From contig WRPG01000037.1 in assembly GCA_009773355.1 (NCBI GenBank), positions 1 to 49,524 of the forward strand: DNA of 49,524 nucleotides. The letters are read 5' to 3'. The position numbers were made by a program, and so were the translations under genes. The notes under the pieces were generated by a model. The model was not told where the DNA came from. It saw nothing but the letters and a program-made list of their open reading frames with translations, and did no database searches. Below, in pieces: positions 34,814-43,030 of the stretch. Source of the stretch: Limisphaerales bacterium. GTDB taxonomy: Bacteria; Verrucomicrobiota; Verrucomicrobiia; Limisphaerales; SXTU01. Each line of letters starts with the position of its first letter. Positions within the stretch are counted from its first letter, which is position 1.

Positions 34814-36009
34814 TCGCCCTGGCTCCCGCTGCTGGTCGCGACTACGTCCTGCGTCGCCTCGAACCTGGGAAACCCATCGAAGAACGTGCCAGCCTCGGAG
34901 GTGGGGGTGGCACCCGCACCGATTCACAGGCTGGCGACGAACCTCGCAGCGGGCCGGGCCGGGATGCGCGGAGCGCACCCGGCGCGGCCCGCGCGGGCTT
35001 GTTAACTGGTCATATCCTGTCGCACGACCCGCACAACCCTTACGATGAGGGACACGTTGAATGGTGGGCAGGCGCTTCGCTGGTGAAGGTCATCAAGCAG
35101 GGCCGGCACGAAATCAAACCCGAGCAGGAAGACAAGGCGAGCAGCTCCAAGCGGGGCCGCATCACCGGTTTCAGCCGCACCTCGCGCCGGCGCATGATGC
35201 TCTTCCTGGCTAAGGTCCGCCTGCCGGAGGACAACCTTCCGTTGTTCGGCACGACGACGTATCCCGACATTTTCCCAGAGGAGGCGGCAAAGTTTAAGCG
35301 CGACCTGCAAGCGTTCCTGCATCGGCTCAAGCGGCGCTTCCCTGATGGTGGCATCCTGTGGCGATTGGAATTCAAGCGGCGCAAGAGCGGCGAGAACGTC
35401 GGCAAGATTGCCCCGCACTTTCATTGGCTCCTGTGGAATGTGCCCGAGGAATTTCCCTTCCGGGAGGAGCGCGGGAAGTGGTGCGCCCTGCGGGTGCGCG
35501 ATGGCGGCGCGGAAATGACGTTGCGTTCGCGTAGTGACTCGGAAGTTTGTTCGGCCACGATGACGCTGTCGGGAAAGGACGAGATTCGGCACTGGTTCAG
35601 CCGGAACTGGTATGACGTGGCGGGCACCGGCGACCTGCGGCATTTCCTGGCCGGGACTAACGTGAAGCAGCTTGCCTCGGCGCACCTCGTCTTCTGCTAC
35701 GTGGCGAAGTATCTCAGCAAGGTGGACCGGGAGGCGGTCTGCCAGTATCCGGGGCGGTTCTGGGGCGTGGTGAATCCGAAGAACATCCCGCTGGGCCAGC
35801 GGGTGGTGCTGCCCTGCACCGGGCGGCAGGCCGCGCAAGTCATGCGGTTTCTGCGGCGCTACATGCGCTCGGTGATGAATCGGAAGGTGCGCGGCAATCC
35901 GTGGTCGGCGAACTGCATCTGCTCGGCGGACTTCTGGTCGGCTCGGCTGCCGCAGCTCGTCGAGATTCGCGCGCCGGATTTGAGTCGAGCGCCTCAGGCG
36001 AGGATGTAA
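34810..36009 (+). CDS. HUH rolling-circle replication initiator
   Basis: A 399-residue protein with the HUH endonuclease signature: HFH at residues 203-205 (APHFHWLLW, metal binding) and the catalytic tyrosine Y297 with K301 in YVAKYLSK. It would nick one DNA strand at an origin and stay linked to it, starting rolling-circle replication or mobilization. The GTG start at 34810 has a strong AAGGGAGG six bases upstream and overlaps the previous stop. The first ~70 residues are low complexity. The 3' end overlaps the convergent Fic gene by 16 bases. It is unusual to find such a Rep in an integrated element next to att; it suggests replication after excision. Confidence 0.82.
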   Translation: MIALAPAAGRDYVLRRLEPGKPIEERASLGGGGGTRTDSQAGDEPRSGPGRDARSAPGAARAGLLTGHILSHDPHNPYDEGHVEWWAGASLVKVIKQGRHEIKPEQEDKASSSKRGRITGFSRTSRRRMMLFLAKVRLPEDNLPLFGTTTYPDIFPEEAAKFKRDLQAFLHRLKRRFPDGGILWRLEFKRRKSGENVGKIAPHFHWLLWNVPEEFPFREERGKWCALRVRDGGAEMTLRSRSDSEVCSATMTLSGKDEIRHWFSRNWYDVAGTGDLRHFLAGTNVKQLASAHLVFCYVAKYLSKVDREAVCQYPGRFWGVVNPKNIPLGQRVVLPCTGRQAAQVMRFLRRYMRSVMNRKVRGNPWSANCICSADFWSARLPQLVEIRAPDLSRAPQARM

Positions 36010-36998
36010 CGGCCTGACTTCTTGGTGCCGATGCGTTTGACGAGGCCCGCCTTCATCAGCGGGCGCAGCAAGTCCAACGCACCCTGCTTGGACACGCCCA
36101 AGCCATCCCAAATCTCACTCGGAGCAAGGCTCCGATGGTCGCGCAGCAACTGTAAGAGCTGCTCCTGCTTGGGGCGCAAGACGAGCTTCTCCTGGCCGGG
36201 CTGCGCCGAGAACTTCTGCACCCGCGTCCAGACTCGCTCCAGCGTCATGAGCAACCCCTCCGCCGCGTATTCCAGCCAGCCGCTCAAGTCCTCGCCCTCC
36301 CGCCGGACGGCGTCCAGCGCGGTGTAATAGCGCGGGCGGTCCTCCCAGTAGAACTCGTCCACCGAGAAGATGTGATGCGAGTCGAACCCGCGCCGATACA
36401 GCTCCCACAGCGCCAGCGCGCGCCCCGTGCGTCCATTGCCGTCCGCAAACGGGTGAATCGCCTCGAACCGGTAATGCAGAATTGCGGAACTCAGCACGGG
36501 GGACAGCCTGGCCGCCTCCTTGTTCCACCACGTCAGCAGCTCGAACATCAGGCCGGACACGTCGTCCTGGTGCGGCGGCACGTAGCGTCCTACTCGCACG
36601 GCGATGGTGCGGTAACGCCCGGCAGTCCCTTGGTCCATGACCTCGCCGGCGATGATCTTGTGAAGCTTGAGGATTTCCTCGTGCGTGACGGGGCTTTTGC
36701 CCGCGTTCTTCTCCACGAAGCGCAACGCGGCGAAGTAGTTCACCACCTCGCGCCTGGCGCGGTCGGCGACGGCGGGCACCTCGCGGCCCTCCTCCACGGC
36801 GCGGACCTGTTCCAGCGTCAGCGGGTTGCCCTCGATGGCGGTGGAAGAGTGCGTGTTGCGGGAGCGCGAATCCTTCTGCAAGGCTGGAATCCAACGCACT
36901 TGCACGGTCGCGGCCAGGATGCGTTCGCGGAGGGCGGCGATCTGCTCCACCCGCGACAGCAGGGCGGGCGTGATGGTGAACTGTGGCTGGTAGCTCAC
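35994..36998 (-). CDS. Fic family protein (class II)
   Basis: Fic enzymes transfer AMP or related groups from nucleotides to target proteins. The 334-residue protein has the catalytic motif HPFADGNGRTGR (about residues 176-187) and an N-terminal inhibitory motif SSTAIEGN (51-58) whose E56 would block ATP positioning, the class II layout. The C-terminal ~70 residues form a winged helix-turn-helix (SLAPSEIWDGLGVSKQGALDLL), so it may also bind DNA. It converges on the Rep gene with a small overlap. The target is unknown; in this element it may act in addiction or defence. Confidence 0.92.
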   Translation of the reverse strand: MSYQPQFTITPALLSRVEQIAALRERILAATVQVRWIPALQKDSRSRNTHSSTAIEGNPLTLEQVRAVEEGREVPAVADRARREVVNYFAALRFVEKNAGKSPVTHEEILKLHKIIAGEVMDQGTAGRYRTIAVRVGRYVPPHQDDVSGLMFELLTWWNKEAARLSPVLSSAILHYRFEAIHPFADGNGRTGRALALWELYRRGFDSHHIFSVDEFYWEDRPRYYTALDAVRREGEDLSGWLEYAAEGLLMTLERVWTRVQKFSAQPGQEKLVLRPKQEQLLQLLRDHRSLAPSEIWDGLGVSKQGALDLLRPLMKAGLVKRIGTKKSGRYILA

Positions 36999-37067
36999 GC
37001 GGGGAACGTGAGAGTAAGTCCAGTGTAAGTCAAGTTATTGGTCAAGCCGTGTGCCAGATGATTCCGC

Positions 37068-37096
37068 CCTTGCCCGGTGCGGTAAGACGGGCAAGG
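37068..37096. promoter_or_regulatory. Inverted repeat in front of the AbrB-type gene
   Basis: CCTTGCCCG at 37068-37076 and CGGGCAAGG at 37088-37096 pair perfectly over an 11-base centre, ending eight bases before the ATG at 37105. AbrB/MazE-fold antitoxins bind their own promoters, so this is a candidate operator. Confidence 0.5.
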
Positions 37097-37104
37097 TGTG
37101 ACGC

Positions 37105-37356
37105 ATGGAAACGGCAACGCTCTCCGCCAATGGCAGGCTGGTCATTCCCCGCCGCTACCGGGATGCGTTGCACCTAACAACCGGCGATGAGGTCGCAATC
37201 GAATTGACCGGCGGCAGGCTTGTCGTTACCCGAATCGTGGAGAAGTCGGCACGGCTCGTGATTACAAAGACAGGGCGCAAAGTTCTCGTGGGTTCCGCGG
37301 AGGCACCGGTAATGAGCGCAAGCAAGGTCAACGAGCTGCTCGCGGACTTCCCCTGA
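37105..37356 (+). CDS. AbrB/MazE-type DNA-binding protein
   Basis: An 83-residue protein with the SpoVT-AbrB swapped-hairpin domain (ATLSANGRLVIPRRYRDALHLTTGDEVAIEL, residues about 3-34 in two runs), a fold used by antitoxins and transition-state regulators. The C-terminal half (VNELLADF) could bind a toxin. The convergent gene four bases downstream encodes a PIN toxin that already has its own Phd-type antitoxin, so this one may be an orphan or a second regulator of that pair. An inverted repeat lies right before its start. Confidence 0.85.
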   Translation: METATLSANGRLVIPRRYRDALHLTTGDEVAIELTGGRLVVTRIVEKSARLVITKTGRKVLVGSAEAPVMSASKVNELLADFP

Positions 37357-37359
37357 CCG

Positions 37360-37788
37360 CTACTTGAAAAGGTGAACCTCGGGTAGCCCGGCGAGGCGGG
37401 CGAGTTCCGCCTGGGCTATGTCGCAGGTGATGAACACCTCGGCGCGGGCGTGCTGGGCGGCGGCGACGTGGACGAAATCCCAGGTGCCGGCGGACGCGGC
37501 CTGCGCGTGGCGGGCGCTCAATTCGTCGCCCCATTCCAGCAAGTCCGGCAGGCGGTGACTGCCTAACTTGAGTCGTTGCGAGGTTTCGCTGGCGCGGTAG
37601 GCGTGCCACGCGGCGGCGGCATAAGTGCCGGAGAGCCGGCGGAGATTGTGGCGCAGTTCAACGCGCAGCAGGGGATTCCAGCAGAAATCCGGCGAGCGTT
37701 CGCGGCACCAAGCGGTCACCACCGGAGCGAACTCGTCAGCCGGGTGAAACCACGCAATGAGCGCGGAAGTGTCGGCGTATATTCTCAC
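37360..37788 (-). CDS. PIN-domain toxin (VapC-like)
   Basis: A 142-residue PIN-domain ribonuclease toxin. It starts with GTG at 37788, overlapping the antitoxin stop as GTGA, and opens with VRIYADTSALIAWF, whose aspartate is the first metal ligand. Further acidic positions are in LLRVELRHN, WDFVHVAAA and FITCDIAQAELA. Such toxins cleave tRNA or rRNA when not held by the antitoxin. The overlap ensures co-translation with the antitoxin. Confidence 0.87.
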   Translation of the reverse strand: MRIYADTSALIAWFHPADEFAPVVTAWCRERSPDFCWNPLLRVELRHNLRRLSGTYAAAAWHAYRASETSQRLKLGSHRLPDLLEWGDELSARHAQAASAGTWDFVHVAAAQHARAEVFITCDIAQAELARLAGLPEVHLFK

Positions 37789-38033
37789 CGGCGGCGGCGT
37801 TGACGCTCCTGCAAGACGGGATTGGGCACGCGCTCGGCGGCCTTGACGCTCTTCTGCGCCCGCCACACCTCGCCCATAATGTCATTCCAGCCGGGTTGCT
37901 CGACGGTGGTCATCGGCTCAATGCGCCCGATGGCGCGGCCATTGCGGGTGATGACGAGGGACTCGCCCTGCTCAAGCTGGTTGAGGACGGCCTTCGTCTC
38001 CTGGTGCAACTGCTTTGCCGTGATGGTGCTCAC
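37785..38033 (-). CDS. Phd/YefM-type antitoxin
   Basis: An 82-residue antitoxin that starts with GTG at 38033 and has the Phd fold signature (VSTITAKQLHQETKAVLNQLEQGESLVITRNGRAIGRI, in two runs). It should bind its own promoter with its N-terminus and neutralise the PIN toxin with the arginine-rich C-terminal tail. The longer upstream frame to 38189 overlaps another gene and lacks family similarity. Confidence 0.86.
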   Translation of the reverse strand: MSTITAKQLHQETKAVLNQLEQGESLVITRNGRAIGRIEPMTTVEQPGWNDIMGEVWRAQKSVKAAERVPNPVLQERQRRRR

Positions 38034-38079
38034 GGGCGGAAAGTAACACCGTGAAAGTGTCACCACAAGCTCTCTGTGC

Positions 38080-38361
38080 TTACAGCTTCGTCCTGCCGGT
38101 GCGCTCCAACTCCAGCAAGGCACGCAGGCCGTGGTAAAAGCACTCCTTGCGGTAGCAGAGTTCCCACTCGCGAATGTAGTTGGCGGCATCCAGCCTCCCG
38201 GCTTTCAGCAGCTTGCCGAGTTCCTTCTCGCGCTTCTTACGCGATTCACGGGAGCGATCGAGCCATGCGGGCGGAATGTTGGCCCCCTCCTCGCGCAACG
38301 CCAGATAGGCGAGGAACAGGTTGCCATTGGTGGAATCAAACAGGGCGGCTTCGCGAGGCAT
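38080..38361 (-). CDS. Small hypothetical protein, last gene of the defence operon
   Basis: A 93-residue, strongly charged, helix-rich protein (WLDRSRESRKKREKELGKLLKAG) with an aromatic/cysteine segment WELCYRKECFYHGL. No family recognised. It follows the 389-residue gene by 17 bases and ends before the toxin-antitoxin pair, so it belongs to the five-gene minus-strand operon. Confidence 0.55.
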   Translation of the reverse strand: MPREAALFDSTNGNLFLAYLALREEGANIPPAWLDRSRESRKKREKELGKLLKAGRLDAANYIREWELCYRKECFYHGLRALLELERTGRTKL

Positions 38362-38378
38362 GGTATGTTCGGGAAAAG

Positions 38379-39548
38379 TTACAGATTCGGAAAAAGCGAC
38401 GACCGCGTAGGCGGCTTTCCTTTTCGTTCACGCCCGAAATGCTCCTTGATGGACTTCATGAACGAGGAACTGGTCAATTTCTCCGACGCCGCGTCGCGTG
38501 CCCTCAGCACCAACTGCACCCCCTCCGGAGTGCCTGTGACTCTCTTCCAGAATTCGTCGAAGCCGACGAGTTCCTCGTCATGAAAAAGCTTTGCAGACTT
38601 TGCTAAAGATTTGAACGTGGCCCCTCGGTCGAGATAAAATGCAAGGCTTACCTTCAGGTTCGCCATGCCGTAGGCAGAGAACGCGTATTTGAGAAAGTAG
38701 CGCACCAGCAATGACTTTCTACGCAGTTCCCTCTGGTCAGCCGCGTTCGCATTCTCACGCACCAGTAGGAAACACTCGATGCTGTCGCTCGCCATCTCAT
38801 TGAACAGCACGTCAACCGGGACACTTTCATGCCTGCCCTCACCCAGCGGGTCCCGCACCGCCTCGTGGATTTTTCCACACAACTCCTTGAGGCTTGGGAG
38901 GTGCCCGCTCATCCCGAGTTCCACGACTTCGGAAGCAAACTGGTTCAACTTCGCCGGCACAAAGAGCATCAAGTTGCCTTGGGTCAATCCCGTCGCCTTT
39001 TCCATCTGCAACCGGCGCAGCGCGGCCACGCCATCCCGAAAGCTCCTCTTCGGGTCTTGTGTCAGCGCCGCCGAGATGACCACCGCTTCCCGGGCAAGTT
39101 CTTCGTCGGAACGCCGCCAGAAACTTTTGCTGTTCAGCGCTTCCAGATGGCATCGGATGCATGCCGCTGATGCCCACGCTTCCGACACGTCAAGCCCGGG
39201 CGCACGGGCGACGGCCGACCACAAGGTTTCACGGCTGAAGACGGTTGAAAACCGCTCCGGCTGGGCTGACATCAAGCTGGTGATGAATCGCCGGAAAAAC
39301 TGCGGCGAGTTGGAGAAGGCTTCGTGCAGCAGCTTATAGACGACGAAGACCGGCGCAGCCTCATCCTCTAGGCCACGCCAGAGGATTTGGGATGGCACAG
39401 ATTCCAGCTCATGCTTCATCCACGAGTTTAGAAAGCCCTCCCGCTTGGGAAAATCCCGCACGCGGGCCAGAATGCTGTCGGCGATGCTCGCTCCGCCCTC
39501 CAATGCGATTGCTTCCAGATGCTTCTGCGTTGCCTGTTGAGCGCCCAT
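38379..39548 (-). CDS. Hypothetical protein of the PLD-helicase/methylase operon
   Basis: A 389-residue soluble protein with no signal peptide, membrane segment or motif I recognise. It is rich in charged and aromatic residues and predicted helices (RVRDFPKREGFLNSWMKHEL, YKLLHEAFSNSPQFFRRFI). Two cysteines and a histidine close together (CIRCH near 130) might bind metal. It starts nine bases after the methylase gene, so it is almost certainly part of the same system. Its GC content is lower than the helicase gene. A specificity, anti-phage effector or sensor role is conceivable but not shown. Confidence 0.75.
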   Translation of the reverse strand: MGAQQATQKHLEAIALEGGASIADSILARVRDFPKREGFLNSWMKHELESVPSQILWRGLEDEAAPVFVVYKLLHEAFSNSPQFFRRFITSLMSAQPERFSTVFSRETLWSAVARAPGLDVSEAWASAACIRCHLEALNSKSFWRRSDEELAREAVVISAALTQDPKRSFRDGVAALRRLQMEKATGLTQGNLMLFVPAKLNQFASEVVELGMSGHLPSLKELCGKIHEAVRDPLGEGRHESVPVDVLFNEMASDSIECFLLVRENANAADQRELRRKSLLVRYFLKYAFSAYGMANLKVSLAFYLDRGATFKSLAKSAKLFHDEELVGFDEFWKRVTGTPEGVQLVLRARDAASEKLTSSSFMKSIKEHFGRERKGKPPTRSSLFPNL

Positions 39549-39557
39549 GTGGATGTC

Positions 39558-42500
39558 TTACCCTAACGGCCATCCCCCATGGTTTTCAATCACTTCGTCG
39601 ATCTCCTTCATCAGCCGGATGGTCTCGGAGAGGGCGACGACGATCTTTTGGTAGTGGGCGAGGTCGTCCTGCGTGAGTTCCCGGCCTTTGCGGTCTTTGA
39701 GCCATTTCTCACAGACTTGGTAGCCGCCGATGTGGAAGTTCCACACGTCCTCGCGCACGCCGCGGAAGCCGGTGGTCTGCGCCTTGTCCACCCACACGGT
39801 GTGGCGCGACCACGAGATTTTTTCGACCTCGGGATGGCGGCCCCCGATGAACTCGGTGATGGGCTGGGCGAGCTTGGGCGATTCCAGCAGGTGCAGGGCT
39901 GTGAGTTCGCCGCCGAGCCGGGCCAGCGCGCGGAACAGCTCCAGGTTCCCGGTCAAGGGCAGGCGCGGGAAATCGATCTTCAGAAACTCCGCGTAGCGGC
40001 TCCGGTAGCCGGGACTGTGAAATACCGCGTAGGCGTAGTGGAAGATGTCTTCGGGCGTCAGCCCGGCGGGCAGGCTTGTTTTATGCGTGACGGATAAGCC
40101 CAGCATCGTGGCAAGACGCCGGATAAAATCGCCGCCGAAGTTGCACTTCCCTCCGTAGTCGAATTGCCCCTGATGCCCATCCTTGTCAGCGGTAAGATAC
40201 AAAGGGAACATTGTGTCCACACTTTGATTGTCCATTCGGATGGCCCCATTACTTATCAGCGAGCGGCTGACGAAAAAGTAAGAGCAGTCAGCATTCGACG
40301 GAACGCGGCGAACCGTGATGATGCCGATGTTCTTACCCGCAAGCATGTGCTTCATCGTCGGGAAGGCCATGCCCCAGACAATAGAGGGGTGGTAGAAAAT
40401 TCGGCGCGTATCGAAAACGCGGTAAACGATGGGCTGAACGAACCGGTGGATGTTCTTCTCTTCTCGAAGCCTCTTTCGGGCAGTCGATATGTCCCAACCT
40501 TTTTTGAGACTGATGTCTAGCTGTTCGCAAAGGCTCTCATCCGATGCAGTTGAGCGCCTGAAAATCTCTGCACGTTCGAGCAATGCAGGTTCAGATTCAT
40601 CAATTGCGAGGTTGTCGCGTGCGGTGATTACTCCGGCACTGTATTGTGGCATCACCTCGGACAAGGCAGGAAACGATTGGAACTCCTGAACCAGACTCTC
40701 GTCTTGGGACGTGAAAAGAAAATACGGGTGGCTCGGTCTGACTGGCGTGAGCGGTGTGCTGGCAACAGATTGAGACGCTAGGAACGAATACTTTGAAGAC
40801 CTCTCGCCCCACAAATCTGAATGACGAACTGAACAATTATGGGTTGGGCCGCCCCGTAGCCCAATCAAAATAGCCACCCCTTGCTTGATATCGAAAACAT
40901 TGCGGTCATCGGAGCCGTCAGGGCATCGCTCGCCTTTCAAAGAATTACCATGAAGGTCGAGAACCGAGAGCGAAGGGAAGGTTGCCATCAAGTGGTCTCT
41001 TACTCCACGCATCGTCGGATTATCCACGAAGCTGTGATTCGTGATTAAGCCATTCACACCGACGCCGGTATTCTCGATTTGGATTTCACTAAGCCTCAAG
41101 AATTTCACGTAGTCGTCTTGTAAAAGCTTCTCAAACTGCAAGGCACCTCGCTCCTTGATTGGGATTCCTTGGACTGACTTATACACGTCAACGATGGCCC
41201 GGCTTGCCTCTGTGAGATTTTGCGAAAGTATAGAATACGGCGGGTTGCCGATGACGACGGTGAAGCGCTTATACCATTTGATTTCGTTCACGGCGGCGGC
41301 TTCGTGGGCGAGGGCGTCGAAGCCGATTTGCGGGAGCTGTTTGACCTTGGGTTCGAGGGCGTTGGTGAGGTAGATGCGGGCGCGTTCCTCGGTGCCAAAG
41401 CGGTAGCCGGTCTCGGCGAGCTTGAGGCCGATTTTCATGTGGGCGATGGCGTAGGGGGCCATCATCAGCTCGAAGGCGTGCAGGCGCGGGAGGAGGTGCT
41501 GCGGGACGTACTCGTTCCACGCGGCGCGCTGCTGGGCGTCGGTGAGGCGCTGCTGCTTCCACTTCGCCGCGAGGGTGCGGTGGATGACGTCGATGACTTC
41601 GACGAGGAAGGTGGCGGTGCCGGTGGCGGGGTCGAGGATTTGGACGAAGGGTTCGTCCGGGGAGATGGTGCGCTTTTCGCCCGGCTCGTCGGTGAGCGGG
41701 GGGAGCTTTAATTCCCCGTAGCCGCCGACGTGAGGAGGCGGATTCTTCGCGGTGGCCGACCGATCCGCCTCCTCACGTCGGCGGCTACGGGCGATCATCT
41801 CGCCCCACGTCACCGTGGAGGCGAGGCCATCCTCCAAACCGAACTCGGTTTGCAGGAGTTCGTGGACGCTGCGGACGATGTAGGAGACGACGGGCTGCGG
41901 GGTGTAGAAGACGCCGCGCTGGATTTTGAGCTGCTTGTTGTAGGCGCTCAGAAAGTGCTCGTAGAAGTGGATGACGGGATCTTCGCCGCGGGTCTTGTTG
42001 TTGAAGTCGGCGAGGACGACCTCCATGTGGGTGTCCGGGCTGGTGAGGAGGTCGGTGACGTCGCTGACGCCGAGTTCGTCGAAATCAATGGCGCCCTTGC
42101 GGCTCTTGATGCCGAGGAAGACGCCGAGCATTTCTTTCAGGAAGGGGCTGGTGAAGATGAGGTTCGGCACGTCGTCCTTGGTGACGGCGGTGCCTTCGCC
42201 GGGGAAGGTGCGGCGGACGGAGACGGAGAAGAGGCCGTAGGTGACGGTCTGCGCGAACATGTCGGCGAAGCCGTCGTCGTCGAGGTCGTGGATGAGGCCG
42301 GTCTGGAAGGCGCGCTGGAGCTTGCGGATTTCGCCGAAGCCATCCTCGGAGCGCAGGATGGTGCGGATGCGTGAGCGCAGACGGCGGGCCAGCACGGCGA
42401 GTTCATCGGCCAGTTCCTCCGAGGTGCGGATGACGTGGCGGTGGCGGAGGATGAAGGCCTCGGACCATTGCTTGCGCCATGCCTCCGGGCTGCGCTCGAA

Positions 42501-43028
42501 CTCGTCACGCCAGCGGAGCTTTTCGCCCAGCCGCTGGGCGACGTAGTCCATGTGGAGCGGGGTGTCGTCATCGTCCCAGCCGAGCACGCGCAGCTCCGCG
42601 AGACCCAGTTCGGGATGATCGACGAAATGGGCGAAGGTCATCTCACGCTTCTCTTCGTCGCCCCAGGCGGAGATGAAGAGGAGGTCACGCGGCTGCCAGC
42701 GCTTGGCCTCGGCCAGGTTCGGTGAGGCCCGCTTCTTCATCACCAGATGCCGGAGGACGCGGCGGAGGACGACGACCGGGAGCCGTTTCTTGTCGAACTC
42801 GACGAAGAAGATGCCCCACGGCTGGCCGGTCGTGAGCGGGCGAAGCTGGTGGATGCGTTTGACCTTGGCGGCGTCCTCGTCCTTGAGGCCGAGTTCCGCC
42901 GGCTCGTAGGTGAAGGTGAGTTCGTCGAAGGTGTAGTTCTGAAGCGGCCAGCCCAGCCCGTCCTCCAAGTAGGCGGTGAGTTCCTCGAAGCTGCGGAGGG
43001 AGCGGAGGCGGTCGGAGGGGTGCGACAT
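39558..43028 (-). CDS. Large N6-adenine DNA methylase (type ISP-like, no helicase)
   Basis: A 1156-residue methylase that probably marks self DNA for the operon's restriction activity. The N-terminal ~370 residues are a large helical/unknown region, followed by GVFYTPQPVVSYIV, SAM motif I DPATGTATF near residue 466 and catalytic motif IV NPPYSI near 595. Residues about 620-1050 would hold the target-recognition region; the C-terminal part HYAYAVFHSPGYRSRYAEFL is like type ISP enzymes. Those enzymes carry nuclease and helicase in one chain, but here both are in a separate gene. Residues about 415-440 are encoded by a perfect inverted repeat. Residues 590-980 lie in a low-GC block. Confidence 0.88.
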   Translation of the reverse strand: MSHPSDRLRSLRSFEELTAYLEDGLGWPLQNYTFDELTFTYEPAELGLKDEDAAKVKRIHQLRPLTTGQPWGIFFVEFDKKRLPVVVLRRVLRHLVMKKRASPNLAEAKRWQPRDLLFISAWGDEEKREMTFAHFVDHPELGLAELRVLGWDDDDTPLHMDYVAQRLGEKLRWRDEFERSPEAWRKQWSEAFILRHRHVIRTSEELADELAVLARRLRSRIRTILRSEDGFGEIRKLQRAFQTGLIHDLDDDGFADMFAQTVTYGLFSVSVRRTFPGEGTAVTKDDVPNLIFTSPFLKEMLGVFLGIKSRKGAIDFDELGVSDVTDLLTSPDTHMEVVLADFNNKTRGEDPVIHFYEHFLSAYNKQLKIQRGVFYTPQPVVSYIVRSVHELLQTEFGLEDGLASTVTWGEMIARSRRREEADRSATAKNPPPHVGGYGELKLPPLTDEPGEKRTISPDEPFVQILDPATGTATFLVEVIDVIHRTLAAKWKQQRLTDAQQRAAWNEYVPQHLLPRLHAFELMMAPYAIAHMKIGLKLAETGYRFGTEERARIYLTNALEPKVKQLPQIGFDALAHEAAAVNEIKWYKRFTVVIGNPPYSILSQNLTEASRAIVDVYKSVQGIPIKERGALQFEKLLQDDYVKFLRLSEIQIENTGVGVNGLITNHSFVDNPTMRGVRDHLMATFPSLSVLDLHGNSLKGERCPDGSDDRNVFDIKQGVAILIGLRGGPTHNCSVRHSDLWGERSSKYSFLASQSVASTPLTPVRPSHPYFLFTSQDESLVQEFQSFPALSEVMPQYSAGVITARDNLAIDESEPALLERAEIFRRSTASDESLCEQLDISLKKGWDISTARKRLREEKNIHRFVQPIVYRVFDTRRIFYHPSIVWGMAFPTMKHMLAGKNIGIITVRRVPSNADCSYFFVSRSLISNGAIRMDNQSVDTMFPLYLTADKDGHQGQFDYGGKCNFGGDFIRRLATMLGLSVTHKTSLPAGLTPEDIFHYAYAVFHSPGYRSRYAEFLKIDFPRLPLTGNLELFRALARLGGELTALHLLESPKLAQPITEFIGGRHPEVEKISWSRHTVWVDKAQTTGFRGVREDVWNFHIGGYQVCEKWLKDRKGRELTQDDLAHYQKIVVALSETIRLMKEIDEVIENHGGWPLG
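41715..41791. repeat. Perfect 29-bp inverted repeat inside the methylase gene
   Basis: Bases 41715-41743 are the exact reverse complement of 41763-41791, around a 19-base loop; total 77 bases. It lies in the methylase coding sequence, just before motif I, and is read through without frameshift as SRRREEADRS...PPPHVGGYG. It resembles mobile palindromic repeats of verrucomicrobial genomes and probably inserted into a surface loop. Confidence 0.95.
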
Positions 43029-43030
43029 GG

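Noticed and set aside
34810-36009. Rep as part of an integrated single-stranded DNA phage
   Set aside because: HUH motifs are present, but no capsid, pilot or filamentous phage genes are in the element; the cargo is defence and addiction genes.
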